Under the pieces are notes generated by a model. It had not been told where the DNA came from. It ran no database searches and saw only the letters and a program-made list of their open reading frames with translations. This document shows, in pieces, positions 51,085-60,137 of a DNA stretch of 64,000 bases (position 1 is its first letter; every line of letters starts with the position of its first letter). The translations under genes and the position numbers were made by a program. The stretch is from Algoriphagus aestuarii (GTDB lineage Bacteria; Bacteroidota; Bacteroidia; Cytophagales; Cyclobacteriaceae). The stretch lies in assembly GCA_017051695.1 (NCBI GenBank), contig JAFIDK010000006.1:1-64000 (forward strand), given 5' to 3'.

Positions 51085-52403
51085 TGATCGAAGTATTTAT
51101 CCAGCATATCCGAAATAAGTCCTTGTTGGATCCAGATAAAAAATACCTGTTGGCCTGCAGTGGTGGGCTCGATAGTGTATGTTTAGGTGAATTGCTTTTT
51201 ATTTCTAAGATTCCTTTTGAAGTTGCCCATGTTAACTTCGGTCTACGGGAAAAAGAAAGTGATGGTGATGAAAATTTTGTAAAAAGTTTATCCGAAACCT
51301 GGAATTCCTTTTTTCATGTACACCGAGCAAACACTTTAAAACTTGCTGAAGAGCATCACATTTCCACCCAAATGGCGGCACGGGAAATCCGCTATGAGTG
51401 GTTTGAGGAAGTCAGAAAAGCTCACAATCTCAGCGGAATTATACTTGCCCATCATGAAGACGATCAACTTGAAACCATTTTTCTAAATCTGACCAGAGGC
51501 ACAGGCATCGAAGGGCTCTATGGAATGGCAGACAGGAGAGGACATCTCATACGACCTCTTTTACCTTTTTCAAGAAAGCAGATTCTGGAGTTTGCAACAG
51601 AAAACAAATTGGTTTGGCGGGAAGACAGCTCCAACAAAAAAACCGATTACAAACGGAATAAACTTAGGATAGAGGCCTTGCCTGTGCTTTATGACTCATC
51701 GCCAGAGGCCAGAGTTAATTTGCTAAGTAGTTTTGAAAGGCTAAAAGATACTGGAAAGGCATTTTCGGGCTTGTTTTCTATTTGGAAAAATCAGCACATC
51801 AAGGATTCTGATGGATTGCAAACTCTGGATTTCAGAAGCTTTATCCACATGGAAGGAGCCACTTCTCTGCTTTATTTTTGGCTTAGATCTTATGGATTCA
51901 ATTCTAATCAAGCAATGGATATCTACCAGGCTTGTCTCATAGGAAATTCAGGGAAAGTATTCGAAACAACCGGGCACTTATTGAATATCGACAGAGATCA
52001 ACTCGTGCTTGCACCAAAAACTTCAATTTTTGACCCGATAGAAATTTCAGAAAACGATCTCGGATTCATCACTCCTGAAGGCACATATGAAATACTGAAA
52101 CTGGACGGCCCAACCGAATTGGATAAAAACAGCCAAAATGCCATGCTGGACCTGGAACAGTTGACTTTCCCGTTAAAAATCAGAAACTGGGAAGAAGGAG
52201 ACAGAATTATTCCTCTGGGTATGAAAAACAGCAAAAAAATCAGCGATTTTTTGATAGATTTGAAAGTACCCCTTGTCAAAAAGCAAGGAATTAAAGTACT
52301 GGAATCGGGTGATAAAATTGCTTGGATTCTGGGATATAGGATTGCCGATTGGGCAAAACAAACGGCTGCTACAAGAAAAACTTTCTACCTGAAAAAACGG
52401 TAA
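51084..52403 (+). CDS. tilS: tRNA(Ile)-lysidine synthase
   Basis: TilS attaches lysine to C34 of the CAU-anticodon tRNA(Ile), changing its codon and amino-acid identity. The N-type PP-loop SGGLDSVCLGELL is at about 27-39, with HHEDDQLETIFLNLTRGTG further on. The C-terminal TilS domain (about 365-439) begins KIRNWEEGDRIIPLGM and contains KKISDFLIDLKVP. The 439-residue length is typical. A TATTTTTG box (51072-51079) ends four bases before the ATG, so the transcript may be leaderless. Confidence 0.95.
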   Translation: MIEVFIQHIRNKSLLDPDKKYLLACSGGLDSVCLGELLFISKIPFEVAHVNFGLREKESDGDENFVKSLSETWNSFFHVHRANTLKLAEEHHISTQMAAREIRYEWFEEVRKAHNLSGIILAHHEDDQLETIFLNLTRGTGIEGLYGMADRRGHLIRPLLPFSRKQILEFATENKLVWREDSSNKKTDYKRNKLRIEALPVLYDSSPEARVNLLSSFERLKDTGKAFSGLFSIWKNQHIKDSDGLQTLDFRSFIHMEGATSLLYFWLRSYGFNSNQAMDIYQACLIGNSGKVFETTGHLLNIDRDQLVLAPKTSIFDPIEISENDLGFITPEGTYEILKLDGPTELDKNSQNAMLDLEQLTFPLKIRNWEEGDRIIPLGMKNSKKISDFLIDLKVPLVKKQGIKVLESGDKIAWILGYRIADWAKQTAATRKTFYLKKR

Positions 52404-52406
52404 TTT

Positions 52407-52922
52407 ATGAGGAATCCATTTTCGAAAACCTACACTTCCGAAGAACATAAAATGTTTGAATTCCTCACTCAGATCAAGTTTTTTGAGCGGATGAAGAATA
52501 AAGAAATGGCTCGGTTTATCCCTGCCATGCATCATCGGAAATATAAAAGGGACGAAGTGGTGTTTTTCAGCAAAGACCCAAGTCAGGCTCTTTACCTCGT
52601 CAAAAAAGGCCAAATTACTTTGACTATTGATGTAAAAGACAATTTTGAGACGATCCTCGAAATCAATAAAGGGGAAGCCTTCGGTGAAAACTCGTTATTG
52701 GAAAACACCAAAAGGACCTATACCGCTATCATTGTATCTGATGAAGCGGATTTAATTGTGATCCCTTATTTTGCCATACAAGAGATTTTTGACAGCAATC
52801 CTAAAATCAAGGCAAAAATGATGACCTCCTTAGCTGAGTATTACAACCAAAACAATCAAAGGTTATTTAAATCCTATCGGGAATCATTTGGTTTTTTCAG
52901 CCTCCGTCAGATGTTTGAATAA
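52407..52922 (+). CDS. Cyclic nucleotide-binding domain protein without HTH
   Basis: A 171-residue cytosolic protein. The CNB barrel runs from about residue 20 to 135, with the phosphate-binding cassette represented by GEAFGENSLLENTKRTYTAI, where the usual PFGExAL..RxAT pattern is partly kept (GE present, Arg-Thr in place of Arg-Ala). After it comes a short helix tail ending FGFFSLRQMFE instead of a CRP-type helix-turn-helix. It follows tilS by three bases, so the two are co-transcribed. It may sense a nucleotide and act by protein contact. No ligand can be named. Confidence 0.85.
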   Translation: MRNPFSKTYTSEEHKMFEFLTQIKFFERMKNKEMARFIPAMHHRKYKRDEVVFFSKDPSQALYLVKKGQITLTIDVKDNFETILEINKGEAFGENSLLENTKRTYTAIIVSDEADLIVIPYFAIQEIFDSNPKIKAKMMTSLAEYYNQNNQRLFKSYRESFGFFSLRQMFE

Positions 52923-53069
52923 GTCCATTAACACGTTCAAGCATGCATTCATCAAAAATCCAGCTTTGCAGCTAAAGTATTCACTATCGGACTTCTATTC
53001 CTAGGCATAGTTTAATAACTTAGCGACGCTTTTTTTAAGGCAGTTATAAAAATAAAATCATATAATCTC

Positions 53070-54005
53070 ATGAGCAAAGTAACCGTAGTAGGGGCAGGTA
53101 ACGTGGGTGCTACCTGTGCCGATGTATTGGCTTATCGCGAAATCGCAGAAGAAATAGTTTTAGTGGACATCAAAGAAGGTGTAGCTGAAGGCAAAGCCCT
53201 TGACATTTGGCAGAAAGCTCCAATCAATCAGTACGACAGCCGTACCGTTGGAAGCACCAATGATTACAGCAAAACTGCAAATTCAGATGTAGTAGTGATC
53301 ACTTCAGGTCTTCCTCGTAAACCAGGAATGACACGTGACGACTTAATCGAAACCAATGCAGGTATCGTAAAGTCTGTGACTGAAAACGTGGTAAAACATT
53401 CTCCTAATGCCATCATTATCGTGGTTTCAAACCCTCTTGATGTGATGACTTATCAAGCGCACTTGACTTCCAAACTACCTAGAACCAAAGTAATGGGCAT
53501 GGCTGGAATCTTGGATACAGCTAGATACAGAGCTTTCATCGCATCAGAATTGAATGTTTCTCCAAAAGAAATCCAGGCAATTTTAATGGGTGGACATGGT
53601 GATACCATGGTTCCTCTACCTAGATATACTACTGTAGCGGGAATCCCTGTGACAGAATTGATCGATGCGGATAAACTTGACGCGATTATCGAAAGAACCA
53701 AATTTGGTGGTGGTGAATTGGTGAAACTGATGGGTACTTCAGCCTGGTATGCACCAGGATCTGCAGCTGCTCAAATGGTAGAAGCGATATTAAAAAATCA
53801 AAGACGTGTATTCCCTGTCTGTATCAAACTGGATGGCGAGTACGGTATCGATGATTGCTACCTTGGTGTTCCTGTAATTCTTGGTAAAAATGGTATCGAA
53901 AAAGTGATTGAGCTTGATCTAAATGCTGAGGAAAAAGCTTTGCTTGAAACTTCCAGAGGCCATGTAAAAGAAGTAATGGCCGTATTGGATAAATTGGGTA
54001 AATAA
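53070..54005 (+). CDS. mdh: Malate dehydrogenase
   Basis: An LDH-like NAD-dependent malate dehydrogenase of the TCA cycle. VVGAGNVGATCADVLA is the nucleotide fold. SGLPRKPGMTRDDLIETN has the arginines that select dicarboxylates, and MGGHGDTMVPLPRY holds the catalytic histidine. The 311-residue length is standard for this class. The gene has a 147-bp upstream gap without a clear consensus promoter and is followed by a hairpin. Confidence 0.96.
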   Translation: MSKVTVVGAGNVGATCADVLAYREIAEEIVLVDIKEGVAEGKALDIWQKAPINQYDSRTVGSTNDYSKTANSDVVVITSGLPRKPGMTRDDLIETNAGIVKSVTENVVKHSPNAIIIVVSNPLDVMTYQAHLTSKLPRTKVMGMAGILDTARYRAFIASELNVSPKEIQAILMGGHGDTMVPLPRYTTVAGIPVTELIDADKLDAIIERTKFGGGELVKLMGTSAWYAPGSAAAQMVEAILKNQRRVFPVCIKLDGEYGIDDCYLGVPVILGKNGIEKVIELDLNAEEKALLETSRGHVKEVMAVLDKLGK

Positions 54006-54024
54006 TCCAATAAGTCCTGTTAAT

Positions 54025-54074
54025 AGACCTAAGATTTTGGAGGATTTTCTCTGAATTCTTAGGTCTAATTTTTG
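54025..54074 (+). terminator. Probable mdh terminator
   Basis: AGACCTAAGA (54025-54034) and TCTTAGGTCT (54057-54066) form a perfect ten-pair stem with a 22-base loop, followed by AATTTTTG. The loop is long for a terminator, but the T-rich end supports it. Confidence 0.6.
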
Positions 54075-54104
54075 TATTATCTACTTCGAAACTGAAAAAG
54101 ACGA

Positions 54105-56810
54105 GTGAAAATCTGGAAAAGCTTACTGATCCTATTATTTATCATCCTTTTAGCAGGGGGAGGTTACTGGGCTTACCAAAATTATTTTTCAGCCAGAAAA
54201 GTCAATAGCCTTGAACTGATCAGTCAGGATGCTGTTTTTGTTTTTGAAACCTACCAAGGAGCCGAAACCTGGAATTCTTTAGTCAATGACCCGGTATGGG
54301 GAATTTTTAAATCCTTGCCGGCTTTCGAAAAAATTTCCAATCAGCTCGTTACTTTAGATAGTCTCACCGGGGAAAATGGCCAGGTCGCCAAATTAGTTCA
54401 GAATGAACAGTTGACGATCAGTTTACATTCAACTGGCATTGAAGACTTTGAATTGCTCTACACCTTAAATCTCAATCCAAATAAAACTTCCGGATTGATA
54501 GAAGACATCCAATCAAAAATTCCAGCAGGGGCTAGGTTTCAAACCAGAATGTATTCTGACCAAGAAGTGGTAGAATACTATGATTCTGAAAATAACAGGA
54601 ACTGGTCCATTTCCATCCTAGGGGATGTTGTTGCTTTTTCCTCTTCCTCCTTTTTGGTAGAGCAAGCCATTCGATTTTACATCAATGAAGGCCAGGAAAG
54701 CTATTCCAACTTAATCAATTGTACCGCAATCGATCAAGACTCCCCTGGCCGTTTGTTGTTATCCGGCAAAGGACTAGCTGCTATGCTCAAGGGGGTAGCA
54801 GGAGATCGTGAAAGCCAGGCGATTGGAAGTTTACAGATCATGAATGCCGCATTGGCATTGGATCTTTCTTTTGAAGAAGGAAGATTAGAGTTTGTCGGGC
54901 CGCTTTATTATCCCGATGAGGTCAATTTCACTCCTTCTATTCGAGCCAATCTGACCGCAATAGAGTCTTTGATATCTAACCGAACACTTGCTTTAACTCA
55001 ATATAATCTGGAGAGCATTTTCGAAACCCAAAAGATTGAAAACCGCGCATTCCCATTCCGATCCACCTTCATCGGTGAAATTCAGCGAAACCTGACTGAT
55101 AAAGGTTTCTTTGATAATTTCTCGGGTGAGTTGTATTTTCTTGATCTTGAAAAATATGGAGGTTCTGACCAAAATTTAGCATTGTTGGCCAGAACAATGG
55201 ATTCCTCTACTCCTATTTCTCTGTTAAAAGAATTTCAAAAGGCAGAAAATGAAGACAATTCAGATTACTACCTCGACTATGAGATCCTATTCATTTCGGA
55301 AGAGGATTTCCCGGCACACCTTTTTGCCGGAAAATTCCCCGGTTTTGGACAGACCTTTGTGACGAGTGTCAATGACATTTTAGTGTTCTGCAACTCACAG
55401 CAGGCGATGAAGATGATTTTAGATGATTTCACTTCGAACAACACCTGGAGAAACTCTCCTAACTCACCCACCGCAAAAGCTGAATTAAATTCTGCATCAG
55501 GGTTTTCCAGAATTTATCTGATCGAAGAAATCTGGTCAAACTGGACCAAAATTACGAACCCATCTTGGAGTTCGTTTTTGCAAAGATATAGTAGCACTTT
55601 CCAATCTTTTCCTTGGGTCTCTCTGCATATCAATAAATACCCTGACCGAACTGAGGCTACTTTAAAATTTCCTTACAAGAGCGATTTCATACCAGAAACA
55701 AAACAGATTGAGGCGATCAGTTTACAACCTAACAAATCAATTGCTGTAGGGCAGGCCTTGACTTTCGGTCCATCGACAGTAGTCAACTATCAGGATAACA
55801 CTCAGGATGTCTTGGTGCAAGATGAAAATAATGTCATGCATCTCTTTAATGAGATCGGTGAAGAGGTCTATACCTACCCCCTAGATGGCCCAATCGTTTC
55901 GAAAATCTTTCAGGTAGATTATTATAAAAACGGCAAGCTTCAGATCCTTTTGGCCACCAAAAACAAAATTTACGGGATCGATAGGTTGGGCAACCTTCTT
56001 CCAGGCTATCCCTTTAGTCTTGGCAATGAATGGATCACTGATTTGAATTTAGTTGATTATTCCAATACAAAAGAATACCGCTATTTCATCAGTACAGAAG
56101 AGGGAAATCTTTACCTCTTAGATAAGACAGGGCAACACCTTGAGGGTTGGGATCCTAATCCAATCGGTGAAAAAACCACGGGTGCTCCTGGTCATTATAG
56201 AATCCCAGGAACCGGCGATTTTATGGCAGCCTTGGGAGAGAAAGGAAATTTATTCCTCTTTAACCGAAGAGGTGAAAAACAAAGTGGAACTCCTATAAAA
56301 CTAGGAGAATCCATCAAATCCGGAGGAATGGTTTGGAGAGATCCTAAGTCCAGATCTTTTAAATATGTCACGATTACTTCTAATGGAGAGATAATTCATA
56401 CGAATTTCAACGGAGAAGTAACTTACAGAAATCAATTGGTAAAAGAGGATCGGGATAGTGAGTTTGTCCTCATTCCGGATCAAAAAGAAAATGATTTCAT
56501 ATTCGTGTCAAAGCAATACAATGAAGTCGCCGTTCTAGACCGATCAGAGCTGGAATTGATGAAAATCAGGGTAGCTGGAAATGATCTTATTTACCAATAT
56601 TTTGACTTTGGTGCAGACCGCCAAATATTTGCTCTTACTGACAAAACCCAGGAATTCTGCTATTTATATGATCTGAAAGGGAATTTATTGACGACCATGC
56701 CATTGGAAAGCAGCAATGCTGTTCAAATCACCTTTCAATCTGCAAAAAGTCAATACCTTATCCGAACAATCAGCGGCTCAAGAGTCACTGAGTTCCTGCT
56801 GGCAGAATAA
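54105..56810 (+). CDS. Membrane-anchored DUF3352-like protein with C-terminal beta-propeller
   Basis: A 901-residue protein starting at GTG. An N-terminal membrane helix (SLLILLFIILLAGGGYWAY) anchors a large extracytoplasmic part. Residues about 30-530 look like the DUF3352 type (SLELISQDAVFVFETYQGAE, VAFSSSSFLVEQAIRFY, ILVFCNSQQAMKMILDDF). From about 540 to the end there are WD/PQQ-like repeats (NVMHLFNEIGEEVYTYPLDG, KIYGIDRLGNLLPGYPF, NLYLLDKTGQHLEGWDPN, NLFLFNRRGEKQSGTPIKLG). The first blade pattern DNTQDVLVQDENN is typical of a propeller. I know no function for this architecture. It precedes the MscS gene by 62 bp on the same strand. Confidence 0.72.
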   Translation: MKIWKSLLILLFIILLAGGGYWAYQNYFSARKVNSLELISQDAVFVFETYQGAETWNSLVNDPVWGIFKSLPAFEKISNQLVTLDSLTGENGQVAKLVQNEQLTISLHSTGIEDFELLYTLNLNPNKTSGLIEDIQSKIPAGARFQTRMYSDQEVVEYYDSENNRNWSISILGDVVAFSSSSFLVEQAIRFYINEGQESYSNLINCTAIDQDSPGRLLLSGKGLAAMLKGVAGDRESQAIGSLQIMNAALALDLSFEEGRLEFVGPLYYPDEVNFTPSIRANLTAIESLISNRTLALTQYNLESIFETQKIENRAFPFRSTFIGEIQRNLTDKGFFDNFSGELYFLDLEKYGGSDQNLALLARTMDSSTPISLLKEFQKAENEDNSDYYLDYEILFISEEDFPAHLFAGKFPGFGQTFVTSVNDILVFCNSQQAMKMILDDFTSNNTWRNSPNSPTAKAELNSASGFSRIYLIEEIWSNWTKITNPSWSSFLQRYSSTFQSFPWVSLHINKYPDRTEATLKFPYKSDFIPETKQIEAISLQPNKSIAVGQALTFGPSTVVNYQDNTQDVLVQDENNVMHLFNEIGEEVYTYPLDGPIVSKIFQVDYYKNGKLQILLATKNKIYGIDRLGNLLPGYPFSLGNEWITDLNLVDYSNTKEYRYFISTEEGNLYLLDKTGQHLEGWDPNPIGEKTTGAPGHYRIPGTGDFMAALGEKGNLFLFNRRGEKQSGTPIKLGESIKSGGMVWRDPKSRSFKYVTITSNGEIIHTNFNGEVTYRNQLVKEDRDSEFVLIPDQKENDFIFVSKQYNEVAVLDRSELELMKIRVAGNDLIYQYFDFGADRQIFALTDKTQEFCYLYDLKGNLLTTMPLESSNAVQITFQSAKSQYLIRTISGSRVTEFLLAE

Positions 56811-56872
56811 GGTTTTGTCAATCGTTTGGGCTAGGGAAATTGAAAAGCTAACTTGCGAAAAATCATTACCAC

Positions 56873-58534
56873 ATGTTTAAAAAGTACTTTCTTTTAGTTT
56901 GGTTATTTTCTTTGATCACTTCCTTTACTTTCGGGCAGCTGATTACTGAGCAGGAGGATTTACGTGAAATTTCCGAAGAGATCAATCTAAGTTCTCCTTA
57001 CCACACGACATTGAGCTTTTTTCACAATTTGGAAGAAACCAATTTCCACCCTGAAAAAGCGGCCAAAACCCTCAATATGAAGGGGGTTGATACCGAAAAA
57101 GGAACCCAGATGAGCGTTAAGCTCAAGCAAATCCTAGAAGGTAAAGGGATCATTATCCGCACCAGTGACATCCCGAATGAAAACAACTATCGGGATACCA
57201 CATCTAATTCCGACCAGATATTCTATTTCGATAAACAGAAAATCCCGGGAGTATTTTTAGAAAAAGTAGGAAACCAATGGAAATTCTCAGCATTCACGGT
57301 TGGGCAGATCAATAACCTCCACAGAGAGACCTACCCCTATGGTACTGCCCGATTATTGGACCTGCTGCCAAAAATAGGGAACCAGGAATATTTTGGCTTC
57401 CACCTATGGCAGTTAATTGGCATGCTGATTTTGATTTTTCTTGTTTTCCTCAGTCATGCCCTATTTACTTTTCTGGTTGACAAAGGTTTACTATACCTCT
57501 TAAAAAGAACGGGGTATGGATACATTGGAGAAAATTACTTATTGCCTGTAGCCAGAATCACCAGCTTCTATCTGATTGTCTTGATGTTGGCGCTTTTCTT
57601 ACCGGTTTTGCAGCTTCCTACAGAAATATGGGCTTGGATTGTAGTCATTATCAATACGCTGAAACCCTTCTTGATTACCGTGATTTTCTACAAGATCGTA
57701 GACGTGGTAGCAGCCTATTTCTCCAAGTTGGCAGAAAGAACGGAATCCACGCTTGACGATCAGCTGGTACCACTAATCAGAAAAAGCCTCAAAGCCGTAG
57801 TAGTGGTGATAGGAACACTCTTTGTCCTAAAAGAAGGATTGGACCTGGATATAATTCCTTTTCTTACAGGTTTATCCATCGGTGGTGTAGCCATTGCCTT
57901 AGCGGCTCAAGATACTATTAAAAATTTCTTCGGGTCTATTATGATCTTTTTGGACAGACCCTTTCAAGTGGGAGACTGGATCACGTCCGGTGACCTGGAT
58001 GGTACTGTAGAAGAAGTTGGTTTCAGATCGACCAGAGTAAGGACTTTCCGAAACTCTGTGATGTATATACCAAATGGGAAAATCGCTGATGCCACGATCG
58101 ATAATCATGGACTACGGCAATACAGAAGGTTTTATTCCACCATAACGATCACCTATGACACCCCGCCAGAACTGATCAATGAATTTGTAAATGGTTTGAG
58201 AGAGATTGTGATTTCGCATCCCAAAACAAGAAAAGATGTATTTCATGTTTACTTCAATAATCTGTCCTCCTTCAGCCTGGACATCATGTTTTATATCTTT
58301 TTTGAAGTCCCTACCTGGGGTGAGGAACTGGCATGCAGACATGAAGTTTTAATTCAGATAATGAAATTGGCAGAAACTTTAGGAGTGAGATTCGCATTCC
58401 CAACGCAAACGCTGCATATGGAGACATTTCCGGAAAAGAAAAGCCTCTCACCGGAATTTGACCCTGACACCAAAACTTATCAGGCCAAATTAAATCAGTT
58501 TCTACAACAGGAGCTGAAAAAGAAAGACGATTAA
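56873..58534 (+). CDS. MscS family mechanosensitive ion channel
   Basis: A small-conductance mechanosensitive channel-like protein of 553 residues. A cleavable signal (ending TSFTFGQ) and a ~150-residue periplasmic domain precede four or five membrane segments. The pore helix is in GVAIALAAQDTIKNFFGSIMI near residue 345, and the beta domain contains RPFQVGDWITSG and NGKIADATIDN. Family members open on membrane tension to release solutes in osmotic downshock. The long N-terminal domain may tune gating. It is convergent with the MG2-like protein gene, 12 bp between stops. Confidence 0.92.
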   Translation: MFKKYFLLVWLFSLITSFTFGQLITEQEDLREISEEINLSSPYHTTLSFFHNLEETNFHPEKAAKTLNMKGVDTEKGTQMSVKLKQILEGKGIIIRTSDIPNENNYRDTTSNSDQIFYFDKQKIPGVFLEKVGNQWKFSAFTVGQINNLHRETYPYGTARLLDLLPKIGNQEYFGFHLWQLIGMLILIFLVFLSHALFTFLVDKGLLYLLKRTGYGYIGENYLLPVARITSFYLIVLMLALFLPVLQLPTEIWAWIVVIINTLKPFLITVIFYKIVDVVAAYFSKLAERTESTLDDQLVPLIRKSLKAVVVVIGTLFVLKEGLDLDIIPFLTGLSIGGVAIALAAQDTIKNFFGSIMIFLDRPFQVGDWITSGDLDGTVEEVGFRSTRVRTFRNSVMYIPNGKIADATIDNHGLRQYRRFYSTITITYDTPPELINEFVNGLREIVISHPKTRKDVFHVYFNNLSSFSLDIMFYIFFEVPTWGEELACRHEVLIQIMKLAETLGVRFAFPTQTLHMETFPEKKSLSPEFDPDTKTYQAKLNQFLQQELKKKDD

Positions 58535-58546
58535 AGGAATAAAATT

Positions 58547-60136
58547 CTATTTCACTTCAAAATCCCTAGAATAAGTTCCATTAGGTGATTTCACGGTCAC
58601 TCTATAAGTCCCTTTCAGTTCAGGCGCTTTCAAATCAATCCTATTTTTAGGTGCTGAGCCAGGAATTTTCGACCAGAAAAGTATGGTTCTCCAATCCATG
58701 GTCAATCCATTTGTCTGAGGGTTAAATAAAGAAATTGCCTCAGTTATTTCTGGCTGAATCCCCTGATAATCCAGATAAATCCCATTAGACGGTATCGGAT
58801 ATCCCCCAAAATCATTTTTGTAAGATGAAAAACTCAAAACTCCTGGGTAAGCCTCCTCATTTAAATAAAATGTTCTGGTCAAAATCTCCAATGTCTTAAA
58901 CCCTTTCGGATCAAAAGCTGCCAAAGCATCAGAGTCAAAGACTGGCATAGCATCCACTAGCATAAGTGGATTAGAATCGAATGCAAAGCTCCGAATGGCA
59001 TTGATTGTTCTAAATTCTTTTTTCTTTTGAACGGTTTTTACAGAAACCTCAGGAACATACTCCTTGATTATGGTTTCAACTGTTTCAAACCGTGTATAGT
59101 CATCTAGCTGGTACACCCTATCCTCAACAAAACCCGTCACGACAGGAAAATCAACCGCATCAAACTCGTGAACGAAATAGCCTTCTACCTGACCTCCTTT
59201 AAGGAGTTCTTTTAGAAATGACTCATCTGAAGGCATGATTTCCAAGACAGGGAATTTAAACTCAGGTCTGAAATGAGTTTTTGGGGCTGGCGAAACAATA
59301 TTAAAGTCAATCAAACTTTTATTCCCCTCAGCCTGAGCCACGAGGTATTTCCAGTTTTTCATCCCCCCAGCATCAAAAAACATCCTGCCATCGGCATCTG
59401 GTTTATCAGTAAAAAGTGCTGATTTTTCACCATGAACAGAAACGTAATATAGTTGAGTGGTATCTACTACAGCAAGGTCGACCTTAGCTTCAACAATATG
59501 CCCAAATAACTCAGGAAGCATCTCTTTAGAGTCCAATGATTCATAAACCATTGAAGAGCCTATCTGCTCAGAGTTCGGTAAAAACGGATTAAAAACGGCT
59601 ACACTTAGCTCAACAATACTTCCCCCCTCAGGAAACTCTAGTTGAAAATTTGATCCGGGGTTAATAGTTTCTTGGGAAATCCTTATTTCCGGAGAACTTT
59701 TGCTGATGGCAAAATCGGTCCTGCTCTCCACAACTGCAGGTGGGACAAGTCTATTGAAAACTGTCACAAACTGCTGTACTAATCCCAATTCCAAGTCTTG
59801 GTAGGGACTTACTCTGGTAAATACTCGAAGCAGGTAATTATCTGAGGGCAAATCAGTAGGGAGTTGCAGAAAATTAAAACTGGCCCCTTCATTTAAAGGC
59901 ATTTTGGCGATTGCCACGGATTCATTATACCTGTTTAATAACTCAGCATAGATAATCTTTGACCCTATGTTATCACTTTCATTTTCTACATTACCCGAAA
60001 TCCAGATTCTTTCACCGCCAAAATAAACTGTTTTTGGAATTGAAAAACTCACTGATTCGGAAGATTGTGAATAGGTTACTCCTGAAAAACTCAGGAAAAG
60101 TAATGCCAAAAGTATGTTCCTCAAATACATCATCAT
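58547..60136 (-). CDS. Secreted protein with N-terminal MG2-like domain
   Basis: A 529-residue exported protein with signal peptide ending SGVTYSQ. The first ~110 mature residues resemble an MG2 domain of alpha-2-macroglobulins (SIPKTVYFGGERIWISGNVE, ...LPTDLPSDNYLLRVFT). Further beta-sandwich regions follow, ending in KGTYRVTVKSPNGTYSRDFE. There is no thioester motif. The gene lies one base after the DUF4249 gene, so it is the third gene in the TonB-receptor operon. Similar proteins with a DUF4249 partner occur in other Bacteroidota, but their job is unknown; an envelope role in uptake or signalling is plausible. Confidence 0.7.
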   Translation of the reverse strand: MMMYLRNILLALLFLSFSGVTYSQSSESVSFSIPKTVYFGGERIWISGNVENESDNIGSKIIYAELLNRYNESVAIAKMPLNEGASFNFLQLPTDLPSDNYLLRVFTRVSPYQDLELGLVQQFVTVFNRLVPPAVVESRTDFAISKSSPEIRISQETINPGSNFQLEFPEGGSIVELSVAVFNPFLPNSEQIGSSMVYESLDSKEMLPELFGHIVEAKVDLAVVDTTQLYYVSVHGEKSALFTDKPDADGRMFFDAGGMKNWKYLVAQAEGNKSLIDFNIVSPAPKTHFRPEFKFPVLEIMPSDESFLKELLKGGQVEGYFVHEFDAVDFPVVTGFVEDRVYQLDDYTRFETVETIIKEYVPEVSVKTVQKKKEFRTINAIRSFAFDSNPLMLVDAMPVFDSDALAAFDPKGFKTLEILTRTFYLNEEAYPGVLSFSSYKNDFGGYPIPSNGIYLDYQGIQPEITEAISLFNPQTNGLTMDWRTILFWSKIPGSAPKNRIDLKAPELKGTYRVTVKSPNGTYSRDFEVK

Positions 60137-60137
60137 C

